Shown here: in pieces, positions 1 through 5,155 of the stretch
Layout: the number at the start of each line of letters is the position of its first letter
Position numbering within the stretch: position 1 is the stretch's first letter
Assembly (NCBI GenBank): GCA_016297405.1
Contig: JAEDGP010000089.1
Location: forward strand, 1-7,145
Length of the DNA: 7,145 nucleotides
DNA from: Treponema sp.
GTDB lineage: Bacteria; Spirochaetota; Spirochaetia; Treponematales; Treponemataceae
Direction: 5' to 3'
Position numbers and translations under genes: made by a program
The notes under the pieces: model-generated
Seen by the model: the letters and a program-made list of their open reading frames with translations, nothing else
Told to the model about the DNA's origin: nothing
Databases searched by the model: none

Positions 1-267
1 TTGCTTTATTATCTAAAATAATAAAACTTAAGGAGTTTTAAATATGAACAAGAGGAGGCAAAAGAAATTTTAAAAAGATTCATTTTAAAATAGTATTACA
101 TACACCCCCACATCTAGCGTTTTCAACTTGTTTGAAGGAGCAGAATCTTTCCTCCCACAAATTGAAATTGATGGGAGAAAAACTATTTTGATTCATATCC
201 GGAGGATTTCGTGTAGTTTTACCTGTGATTCTTCAGAAAGTTTTGAGTTTAGCAAGTGAAAAAGCCG
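1..267. other. Decayed DNA left of the transposase tail, no confident gene
   Basis: No long frame is open here. A nine-codon reading frame at 44-73 (MNKRRQKKF) has a good Shine-Dalgarno AAGGAG at 30-35, eight bases before its ATG. It stops at once, so it may be the broken start of a gene. A start-less frame at 89-258 is open for 56 codons but resembles nothing I know. The most likely reading is leftover insertion-sequence or target DNA carrying several frameshifts. Confidence 0.4.
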
Positions 268-381
268 GATGGTGTTTTTGAATACATTGAATCCTGGTAT
301 AACCGCAAGCGTATTCATTCAAGTCTAAATTACAGAACACCGGAAGCTGTCCATTCAGAATGTGAAAAACTTGCAGCTTAA
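268..381 (+). pseudogene. IS3-family transposase (OrfB) C-terminal remnant
   Basis: The frame encodes a 37-residue tail containing EYIESWYNRKRIHSSLNYR followed by TPEAV. This is the signature C-terminal stretch of the integrase-type (DDE) transposase of IS3-family insertion sequences; the final E-x7-R/K region lies just before it in intact enzymes. In-frame stops at 250-252 and 244-246 cut it off from anything upstream, and no DDE core or OrfA is found in bases 1-267, so about 90% of the transposase is missing. The stop codon (379-381) is followed by an IS right end. Family assignment is by motif recognition. It cannot be functional. Confidence 0.85.
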
Positions 382-385
382 ACTA

Positions 386-420
386 GCATTTTTTGTGTCT
401 ATTATATTGACCTAGGTCCA
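386..420 (+). mobile_element. Right terminal end of the IS3-family remnant
   Basis: After the transposase stop the sequence runs through TTTTTTGTGTCTATTATATT into GACCTAGGTCCA, ending at base 420. Read inward from 420 it begins TGGACC and continues GTCAATATAATAGACAC, which is how the ends of many IS3-family elements look (a terminal inverted repeat ending in CA just past orfB). The abrupt change to purine-only DNA at 421 supports 420 as the element boundary. No matching left end is present in the window, so the element is truncated or continues, rearranged, to the left. Confidence 0.6.
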
Positions 421-594
421 GGATAAGAAAAAAAGGAAGAAGAAGGAGAAGAAAAAGAAGGAGAATCAGGTAAAAAAAAGAAAAAAACAGAAAAGAAGAA
501 TAAGAGGAAGAGGAAGAGGAAGGAAAAGAAAAAAGAAAAAAAGGAAGAAGGAAAAGAAAAAAGAAAAGAAGGAGAAGAAAAAGAAGAAAAAAAA
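421..594. repeat. Long polypurine/polypyrimidine tract
   Basis: Only a handful of pyrimidines interrupt this stretch (at 424, 466-467, 471, 488 and 501), and bases 502-594 are 93 consecutive purines. Internal structure includes three tandem GAGGAA hexamers at 504-521 and a 20-bp direct repeat, AAGGAAAAGAAAAAAGAAAA, at 520-539 and 548-567. Strand asymmetry of this kind can form triplex (H-DNA) or strongly bent DNA. The Ser/Phe- or Lys/Glu-rich frames across it are products of composition and are not annotated as genes. It lies between the IS3 right end and the gdhA terminator hairpins. Confidence 0.85.
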
Positions 595-603
595 CTATGA
601 TTT

Positions 604-631
604 GAACCGCAGCCGCAAGGCTGTCGGTTTC
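604..631 (-). terminator. GNRA-type hairpin followed by T/C-rich run
   Basis: CAGCC (610-614) pairs with GGCTG (619-623) around a GCAA loop, and the stem extends outward with small bulges to GAACC / GGTTTC. Read on the minus strand, the hairpin is followed nine bases later by eight T residues and then the long pyrimidine run. It is the outermost of three hairpins beyond gdhA and could act as the final intrinsic terminator of that transcript. The gap before the T-run makes this moderate. Confidence 0.4.
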
Positions 632-641
632 GAAATTGGTT

Positions 642-670
642 TGTCCTGCCAGCGAAGCGCAGACAGGACA
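642..670. repeat. Palindrome TGTCCTG / CAGGACA
   Basis: A 7-bp perfect inverted repeat, TGTCCTG (642-648) and CAGGACA (664-670), encloses 15 bases that contain the smaller palindrome GCGAAGC. It sits between two other hairpins downstream of gdhA. It may be part of a compound terminator or a small dispersed palindromic repeat. Confidence 0.5.
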
Positions 671-676
671 TTAAAC

Positions 677-712
677 GTTTTAGACGGAAGGCAACGCCTG
701 TCCGTCTAAAAC
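677..712 (-). terminator. Strong hairpin directly after gdhA
   Basis: GTTTTAGACGGA (677-688) and TCCGTCTAAAAC (701-712) form a perfect 12-bp stem. It is continued by AGGC/GCCT around a three-base loop, with one bulged G. The hairpin begins three bases after the gdhA stop codon on the minus strand. It lacks a clean T-run immediately downstream, so it may protect the mRNA 3' end or work together with the two hairpins further on. Confidence 0.6.
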
Positions 713-715
713 AAA

Positions 716-2074
716 TTAAACCAATCCCTGTGCAATCATAGCGTTAGCAACTTTTACGAAGCCCGCAATGTTAGCACCAGCCTGGTAGTTTACGAAGTCG
801 CCATCAACAAGACCGAATTTCTTAGCTGTATTGAGACAATTGTCATGGATGTTACACATGATACCGTCAAGCTTTTCGTCAACTTCTTTAGCAGACCAAG
901 AAAGGCGTTCTGAGTTCTGAGACATTTCAAGACCAGAAGTAGCAACACCACCAGCGTTTGAAGCTTTTCCTGGAGCGTACATGATTTTTGCAGCCTGGAA
1001 TTTAGCAACAGCTTCGTTAGAAGAAGGCATGTTAGCACCTTCAGCAACAAGCTTAACACCGTTCTTCAAGAGCATATCAGCATCTTCAGCAAGAAGTTCG
1101 TTCTGTGTAGCACATGGGAATGCACAGTCACACTTAACTTCCCAAACTTTCTTACCTTCAAAGTACTTAGCACCTGGGAACTGCTTAGCATATTCAGAAA
1201 TACGACCGCGTTTTACACACTTAAGTTCCTTAACCCAGTCAAGTTTTTCCTGTGTGATACCGTCTGCATCATAGATGTAGCCGTTAGAGTCAGAAAGTGT
1301 AACAACTTTTCCGCCCAGCTGGATGATCTTTTCAGCAGCGTACTGAGCAACGTTTCCAGAACCAGAAACTACACAAGTCTTTCCCTTGAAATCCTGTCCC
1401 TTAACTTTGAGCATTTCGCGAGCAAAATAGATAAGACCATAACCAGTAGCTTCTGTACGGATCAAAGAACCACCGAATGTAAGTCCCTTACCAGTCAAAA
1501 CTCCAGTATATTCGTCACGGATTCTCTTGTACTGACCAAAGAGATAACCAATTTCGCGTCCACCAACGTTTTTGTCACCAGCTGGAACGTCAACGTCAGC
1601 ACCAATGTGGCGATACAATTCAGTCATGAATGACTGACAGAAGCGCATAACTTCTTTATCTGATTTTCCATGTGGATCGAAGTCAGAACCACCCTTACCA
1701 CCACCCATTGGGAGAGTTGTAAGTGCATTCTTTAGAATCTGTTCAAAACCGAGGAACTTAAGAACTGAAAGGTTTACTTCTTTAGAGAAACGCAAACCTC
1801 CTTTGTAAGGACCGATAGCAGAGTTGTACTGTACACGGAAACCACGGTTTACATGGTAATTACCTGCATCATCCATCCAAGGTACTCTGAACTGGATTAC
1901 GCGTTCTGGTTCAACAAGTCTTTCGAGAACTGCATTTGGTTCCAATTCTGGCATCTGATCTACTGCTGGTTCGAGAGTTGTAAGAACTTCTTCTACAGCC
2001 TGAAGGAATTCTGGTTCGTTAGCATTCTTTGCTTTAACTTCTTCCCAGATTCTGTTTACATAAGCGTTTTTCAT
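716..2074 (-). CDS. gdhA: Glutamate dehydrogenase, hexameric class I, probably NADP-dependent
   Basis: This 452-residue protein matches the usual length of hexameric bacterial GDH, which interconverts 2-oxoglutarate plus ammonium and glutamate in the cytoplasm. Visible motifs are PYKGGLRF around K91, the catalytic lysine in LPMGGGKGGSDFDP (K127), PAGDKNVG with the catalytic aspartate D167, and the dinucleotide fold at VVSGSGNVAQYA (236-246). SDSNG (261-265) closes the second strand of that fold, and APGKASNAGGVATSGLEMSQ (367-386) lines the active site. A serine after the Asp in SDS fits NADP(H) use, but coenzyme choice is inference. The ATG at 2072-2074 is preceded by AGAGG nine bases upstream. 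The gene looks intact and stands alone with its own promoter and terminator. The likely role is ammonia assimilation in an ammonia-rich gut. Confidence 0.97.
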   Translation of the reverse strand: MKNAYVNRIWEEVKAKNANEPEFLQAVEEVLTTLEPAVDQMPELEPNAVLERLVEPERVIQFRVPWMDDAGNYHVNRGFRVQYNSAIGPYKGGLRFSKEVNLSVLKFLGFEQILKNALTTLPMGGGKGGSDFDPHGKSDKEVMRFCQSFMTELYRHIGADVDVPAGDKNVGGREIGYLFGQYKRIRDEYTGVLTGKGLTFGGSLIRTEATGYGLIYFAREMLKVKGQDFKGKTCVVSGSGNVAQYAAEKIIQLGGKVVTLSDSNGYIYDADGITQEKLDWVKELKCVKRGRISEYAKQFPGAKYFEGKKVWEVKCDCAFPCATQNELLAEDADMLLKNGVKLVAEGANMPSSNEAVAKFQAAKIMYAPGKASNAGGVATSGLEMSQNSERLSWSAKEVDEKLDGIMCNIHDNCLNTAKKFGLVDGDFVNYQAGANIAGFVKVANAMIAQGLV

Positions 2075-2083
2075 TGTTTCTAA

Positions 2084-2088
2084 CCTCT
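2084..2088 (-). promoter_or_regulatory. Ribosome binding site of gdhA
   Basis: AGAGG on the minus strand, nine bases before the ATG, supports the chosen gdhA start. Confidence 0.6.
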
Positions 2089-2122
2089 TGCTTTCACTCT
2101 ATATCAGATATGTAAGCGTTTA

Positions 2123-2152
2123 ATTATACTATATTTTTTTGATGACAGTAAA
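2123..2152 (-). promoter_or_regulatory. gdhA promoter candidate
   Basis: On the minus strand an exact TATAAT occupies 2123-2128. A weak -35 (TTTACT or TTACTG, around 2146-2152) lies 17-18 bases upstream. Initiation near 2116 would give a leader of about 40 bases carrying the AGAGG ribosome site at 2084-2088. A-tracts immediately upstream (2159-2167, 2181-2190) could act as UP-element-like DNA. Confidence 0.5.
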
Positions 2153-2306
2153 TATTTTTGCAAAAAAAATCTAAAATCTGCATTTTTTTGCATATTTATT
2201 CACCTGCAGCTAACATAACAAGCCAGATAATTCGGAATTTGAATGCCGATGTTATATAATCATTTTATTTTTTTAAATTAAACACAGATGGTGGCTCGGA
2301 GGAACA

Positions 2307-2576
2307 ATGACACTCTTCCAGGACTCAAAGGGAAACCTGTGGGTTGGAACCAATGACGAAGGCATTGTTTGCATAAAAAAAGATGGCTCAATACTAAGCT
2401 TCGACAAAGATGACGGACTTCCGATCAACTCAGTTCGCTCCATCACAGAAGACAAAAATGGAAAGCGATTAAGCATTAAATTTGCAGGAATTAGTTTCAT
2501 ATCTTCCGAACAAGTACAGTTCAAATACAAACTTACAGGATTCGACGCAGACACCTTGTATTTGCTTCACGGCTAA
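2307..2576 (+). pseudogene. Fragment of a two-component propeller / Y_Y_Y sensor
   Basis: The 89-residue frame opens with TLFQDSKGNLWVGTNDEGI and continues to DGLPINSVRSITEDKNG. This is the repeat of two-component-regulator propellers (Reg_prop: D-x-x-G-x-L-W-x-G-T plus G-L-P-x-N-x-V). At about residue 52 it switches without a break to LSIKFAGISF and FKYKLTGFDAD, which is the Y_Y_Y domain that normally lies hundreds of residues further on, after a full set of propeller blades. The conserved Trp expected after GFDAD is absent, and the frame ends eight residues later. There is no signal peptide, membrane segment, histidine kinase or DNA-binding domain. I read it as an in-frame-deleted remnant of a large periplasmic sensor of the hybrid two-component type. 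The GGAGG close to the ATG is probably coincidental. Confidence 0.75.
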
Positions 2577-2628
2577 TTTTTTTGCAAAAGAACATTTTAT
2601 TTTTCTACTAATCGCGTAAGTTCACCAT

Positions 2629-2654
2629 TAAAAAAACTGTTTTATTGCATAAAA
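2629..2654 (-). terminator. Weak terminator after the sigma-factor gene
   Basis: Directly after the stop codon the minus strand reads TTTTAT-GCA-ATAAAA, a six-pair A/U-only stem, followed by CAG and seven T residues. The stem is weak, so this is tentative. Confidence 0.3.
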
Positions 2655-3365
2655 TTATGCCACATAGCCCATTTCTAAAAATCTGGGCTTTAATTTTTCC
2701 AAAGCCCGGTTTTCTATCTGGCGGATTCGCTCCTTTGAATAGCCTAGACAATATCCAACTTGCAAAAGGCTTTTCTTTTCTCCATCATCAAATCCATAGC
2801 GCATGGACAAAACGGTCTTTTCCAAAGCGGAAAGCACTCTGGACGCTTTTTTTATGTCGCCTAAAAGCTCTTTATTCAAAAGCTCATCTTCGGGCAAAGC
2901 GCTTCTTACATCTTCAATTATATCAGCAAGAGTATTCTTGTCTGAACCTACAGGTGATACAACTTTATCCAGACTAATGAACTTACCCTTCGTATTATTC
3001 AACGCAACACTGTTTCCAATAGGGATACGCACATTCTGCCCCACTTCATAAATTGCCTTAATCATATATTGACGAATCCACCACACCGCATAGGAAGTAA
3101 ATCGCACATTCTGAGCTGGATCGAATTTCGTAGCTGCATATAAAAGCCCGGCATTACCTTCGCATATCAGATCTTCAAAATCCAATCCCTGATTCATAAA
3201 TTTATGGGCCTGCATAACAACAAAACGTAAATTTGCCTGCACAAGTTTTTCCCGTGCCATTATATTTCCAGAAAAAGCTTTTTTACCGATATCAATTTCT
3301 TCCTCAACACTCAAAAGAGGAATCTTGCGTATTTCATCGTAATAAATCGAAAAGCAGTCTGTCAT
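2655..3365 (-). CDS. Compact sigma-70-family RNA polymerase sigma factor, group 2-like, lacking domain 3
   Basis: A 236-residue sigma factor. Region 1.2 is at about 6-31 (IYYDEIRKIPLLSVEEEIDI). Regions 2.1-2.4 run from about 41 to 115 and include LVQANLRFVV, DFEDLICEGNAGLLYA, FDPAQNVRFTSYAVWWIRQ and NVRIPIG. Region 4 (about 172-228) ends in the helix-turn-helix with YSKERIRQIENRALEKLK. Region 1.1 is absent, as in alternative factors. Between RIPIG (113-117) and the region-3.2-like ISLDKVVSPVG (130-140) only 12 residues remain, where RpoD has the domain-3 helices. The ATG at 3363-3365 has GGAGG four bases before it; a TTG 13 codons upstream is possible but lacks a ribosome site. Strong similarity to the housekeeping class makes stress or growth-phase use plausible, but its targets cannot be read here. 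Confidence 0.92.
   Translation of the reverse strand: MTDCFSIYYDEIRKIPLLSVEEEIDIGKKAFSGNIMAREKLVQANLRFVVMQAHKFMNQGLDFEDLICEGNAGLLYAATKFDPAQNVRFTSYAVWWIRQYMIKAIYEVGQNVRIPIGNSVALNNTKGKFISLDKVVSPVGSDKNTLADIIEDVRSALPEDELLNKELLGDIKKASRVLSALEKTVLSMRYGFDDGEKKSLLQVGYCLGYSKERIRQIENRALEKLKPRFLEMGYVA
2666..2698 (+). terminator. Plus-strand terminator-like hairpin inside the sigma gene tail
   Basis: AGCCCA (2666-2671) and TGGGCT (2684-2689) form a six-pair stem, followed on the plus strand by TTAATTTTT. It overlaps the last codons of the sigma-factor gene. It would stop any transcript entering from the sensor remnant before it could oppose the minus-strand gene. This could also be chance. Confidence 0.35.
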
Positions 3366-3369
3366 AAAT

Positions 3370-3374
3370 CCTCC
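3370..3374 (-). promoter_or_regulatory. Ribosome binding site fixing the sigma-factor start
   Basis: GGAGG on the minus strand, four bases before the ATG at 3363-3365. This close but strong site favours the ATG over the upstream in-frame TTG at 3402-3404. Confidence 0.65.
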
Positions 3375-3485
3375 AGAATTACGTCTGATTGATAACAGGC
3401 GCAATCTTGGAAAAGCATAGCATAACTGCCATAAAAAAGAATTAAAGTTGCAGTTTAAGTTTCATTAAGATTGAAGACTAACCAA

Positions 3486-3740
3486 CTATGAACAAACGTC
3501 TCCTTTTAGAATATCATAAAGATCGCCATATTCCTTGCGATAGTTTTCATCCAAAAAACGCATTTCGTCCTGACTGAATTCTGGCATCAGGCGGCGATTA
3601 TGTCGAAACGCCTGAAGCTTTGCCAGATGTTTGCAGTAAGACTTATCGGAAAAACGATCTTCCAAATAATCCAGCGCAGACAGCTCCCCAAGGCAATTAC
3701 CAACTTTTATTGCAAATAAAACAAATTTGAAAAAATTCAT
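3486..3740 (-). CDS. Small hypothetical protein, 84 residues
   Basis: I do not recognise this protein. It starts with a short hydrophobic stretch (MNFFKFVLFAIKVGNCLGEL) too weak and too short for a convincing signal peptide. It continues as a charged, probably helical protein with LSALDYLEDRF, HLAKLQAFRHNRRLMPEF and DENYRKEYGDLYDILKG. Three cysteines (16, 36, 83) show no metal-binding spacing. The ATG at 3738-3740 has no clear Shine-Dalgarno, so a start at GTG codon 13 (VGNCLGEL) is possible. A promoter-like pair lies just upstream, and the gene sits between prmC and the sigma factor on the same strand, 120 bases before the latter. Residue composition and lack of decay argue for a real gene. 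A sigma-linked regulator is only a guess from position. Confidence 0.6.
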   Translation of the reverse strand: MNFFKFVLFAIKVGNCLGELSALDYLEDRFSDKSYCKHLAKLQAFRHNRRLMPEFSQDEMRFLDENYRKEYGDLYDILKGDVCS

Positions 3741-3755
3741 ATACGCGTTTCAATC

Positions 3756-3784
3756 TCTATATATAATTTGACACTAAAATCCAA
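3756..3784 (-). promoter_or_regulatory. Promoter candidate for the small unknown gene
   Basis: On the minus strand TTGGAT (3779-3784) and TATAGA (3756-3761) are separated by 17 bases. Initiation near 3749 would leave an almost leaderless mRNA with under ten bases before the ATG, which fits the missing Shine-Dalgarno. The downstream sigma gene may be co-transcribed from here. Confidence 0.4.
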
Positions 3785-3812
3785 GGAAATCAAATTTTTA
3801 TTGAAAAATAAC

Positions 3813-3840
3813 AAAAAAAATCGCGCTTTTACTAAAACGC
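3813..3840 (-). terminator. Rho-independent terminator of prmC
   Basis: On the minus strand, 14 bases after the prmC stop, GCGTTTT pairs with AAAAGCGC (one bulge, short loop) and is followed by GA and a run of eight T. Stem plus T-run is the standard intrinsic terminator form, so prmC probably does not read through strongly into the small gene. Confidence 0.65.
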
Positions 3841-3854
3841 CTGTGACAACAAGT

Positions 3855-4787
3855 CTACTTTATTGCTTCCGTAACTCTAAGCTGTCCTTCCAGATCTTCA
3901 AAAATACGGGTCATTCTAAAACCGCTTTCTCTGGCGATTTTTGCAGATTCTGTGGCATTATATTCACCAGTTTCCATCAGAACAACCCCATTAAAAATAA
4001 GGCGCTCATAACATCCAGGCCAAAGCCGGCGAATCAGATCCAGGCCATCCGTTGAACCAGACTGAATTCCGCCTTCCTGAACGTCGCCATCCAAAGCAAG
4101 CCGAGGCTCATTGCGCCCATCTTTTAAAAGTTCATCCACCATTTTTCCTGGCACATAAGGAGGATTTGTAAGAATCACATCAAAAGTATAAGGAACATCA
4201 TAAAACAGATCGCTTTGAATAAAGCGCACCAGCTCTAATTCATCTTCCGATAAAAGGCGGCTTGCATTCTGTTTTGCCACCTTCAACGCATCCATGCTTA
4301 TGTCAACAAAAGTAAATTTTGGCAAATCTCCTGCAGGAATCTTATATTCATCAATCAAGGTGCGCAAAACAGAAAGACCTACACAACCACTGCCTGTGCA
4401 CATATCGCACACGCTCAATACAATTTGGGGTCGGGCTTCCATCTTTGCGATTATCGTATCAATGACCTTTTCAACAAGGATTTCCGTATCTGGTTTGGGA
4501 ATGAGCACCGAAGGCGAAACCATAAAATCATAGCCGTAAAATTCCTTATGGCCGGTAATGTAAGCAACAGGAAGCCCTTTGGTGCGTTTTTCTATAGCTT
4601 CAAAAAATTGCGCTTCCAGCTGATCCAAAGGAAAATCCCTGTTCATCAAAAGCCAGGTTTTATTTTTGTTCAAAAGCCATAGAAGAATGCAGTCAATATC
4701 AAGATCCGGCGATGGTGAAACATAGCCAAAAGAATTATTACCGGATAAAAAAGCTTTCGCTTTGATTTTAGCCTGCCCAATTGTCAT
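3855..4787 (-). CDS. prmC: Peptide chain release factor N5-glutamine methyltransferase
   Basis: A 310-residue PrmC/HemK-type enzyme, which uses S-adenosylmethionine to methylate the glutamine of the GGQ motif in RF1 and RF2 in the cytoplasm. The helical N-terminal substrate domain (1-70) leads into PVAYITGHKEFYGYDFMV (73-90) and LIPKPDTEILVE (95-106), the family's linker signature, with Lys where most members have Arg in the PRPETE box. The SAM-binding loop is DMCTGSGCVGLSV (128-140), the acidic end of strand two is VDIS (161-164), and the catalytic NPPY is at 208-211. It is longer than E. coli PrmC (277), partly from extra residues in DGDVQEGGIQSGSTDGLDL (233-251). The ATG at 4785-4787 has GGGGG six bases upstream; the longer frame starting at TTG 4829 is not needed. 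It is not next to prfA here. Confidence 0.95.
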   Translation of the reverse strand: MTIGQAKIKAKAFLSGNNSFGYVSPSPDLDIDCILLWLLNKNKTWLLMNRDFPLDQLEAQFFEAIEKRTKGLPVAYITGHKEFYGYDFMVSPSVLIPKPDTEILVEKVIDTIIAKMEARPQIVLSVCDMCTGSGCVGLSVLRTLIDEYKIPAGDLPKFTFVDISMDALKVAKQNASRLLSEDELELVRFIQSDLFYDVPYTFDVILTNPPYVPGKMVDELLKDGRNEPRLALDGDVQEGGIQSGSTDGLDLIRRLWPGCYERLIFNGVVLMETGEYNATESAKIARESGFRMTRIFEDLEGQLRVTEAIK

Positions 4788-4793
4788 TAGCTG

Positions 4794-4819
4794 CCCCCTG
4801 AATAAATTGCATTCTAGCA
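4794..4819 (-). promoter_or_regulatory. Extended -10 promoter and ribosome site of prmC
   Basis: On the minus strand TGC-TAGAAT (4811-4819) is an extended -10 element (TGn plus five of six consensus bases). The -35 region is poor (CTGCAT at 17 bp). Initiation near 4804 gives a very short leader that still contains the GGGGG ribosome site at 4794-4798. Confidence 0.55.
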
Positions 4820-4880
4820 CAAAAAACAAAAGGATGCAGAAACAATAATAAGGAAGCTTTCAAACAAGAAATGACTGTAT

Positions 4881-4975
4881 CGGTGGTTGAGTTTATCGAC
4901 AAGTTCAGGAACCACCTGTCGAAGGGCTCAGGATACCACCTGAAAAAATAACCGGAAGGACTAACGCAACCACCG
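4881..4975. repeat. Palindromic repeat element, copy 1 (CGGTGGTTG ends)
   Basis: The 95-bp block is bounded by CGGTGGTTG (4881-4889) and its reverse complement CAACCACCG (4967-4975), with partial pairing continuing inward. Nested inside are GGTGGTT / AACCACC (4882-4888 / 4910-4916) and CCTG / CAGG around TCGAAGGGCT. Two stretches recur word for word in the element near the right end: CGGTGGTTGAGTTTATCGA (here 4881-4899, there 6899-6917) and CCTGTCGAAGGGCTCA (here 4915-4930, there 6965-6980). It sits inside the decayed 3' part of the cotH gene, so it probably inserted there. Palindromes of this TTGAG...TCGAAGGGCTCAGG type are known as dispersed intergenic repeats. Confidence 0.75.
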
Positions 4976-5155
4976 CAGATTCAGTATCGGAATCCATCTT
5001 AGCCGGATTAGAATCCCAACCCGTCATATCACCTCTAAGCTCTACATCCCCGGTAAAGCTTTCTATATTGCAATCTAAAGGGCGAAAACAAACTTATAAC
5101 TATTTTCGCCCACTTTGCTTACAGGAATCACTGCCGAAAGATCACTTGACTCAGG
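4976..5155 (-). pseudogene. Decayed C-terminal extension of the cotH gene
   Basis: Immediately after the cotH stop (TAG, 5156-5158) the same frame stays open for 26 protein-like codons, including SDLSAVIPVSKVGENSYKF, and stops at 5075-5077. The next frame then carries ESFTGDVELRGDMTGWDSNP (from 5063 downwards). This resembles the GDMTGW strand of carbohydrate-binding or SusE/SusF-like beta domains. It stays open to 4976, where the repeat element begins. One base lost near 5076-5079 would join the two frames. The simplest reading is an ancestral longer protein whose last domain was lost by a nonsense change (for example CAG to TAG), a frameshift and a repeat insertion. The order of these events is unknown. 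Confidence 0.6.
5080..5111 (-). terminator. Perfect 9-bp hairpin after cotH
   Basis: GGGCGAAAA (5080-5088) and TTTTCGCCC (5103-5111) are perfect inverted repeats around a 14-base loop, 45 bases after the cotH stop on the minus strand. Only TTT follows, so it is weak as an intrinsic terminator but may stabilise the shortened transcript. Confidence 0.35.

Noticed and set aside
402..671. 89-codon minus-strand frame rich in Ser, Phe and Pro
   Set aside because: It is the translation of the polypyrimidine strand and of terminator hairpins, with no ribosome site; composition alone keeps it open.
981..1274. Plus- and minus-strand frames inside gdhA (including 790-1059)
   Set aside because: They are shadows of the highly biased gdhA coding sequence with no independent signals or recognisable domains.
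2255..2260. TATAAT on the plus strand as a promoter for the sensor remnant
   Set aside because: No acceptable -35 lies 16-18 bases upstream, and the downstream frame is a broken fragment.
3366..3404. Longer sigma-factor start at TTG
   Set aside because: It has no ribosome site, and the extra 13 residues do not resemble region 1; the ATG at 3363-3365 has GGAGG.
4788..4829. Longer PrmC start at TTG
   Set aside because: The ATG at 4785-4787 has GGGGG six bases upstream, and the added residues would be translated from the promoter and leader.
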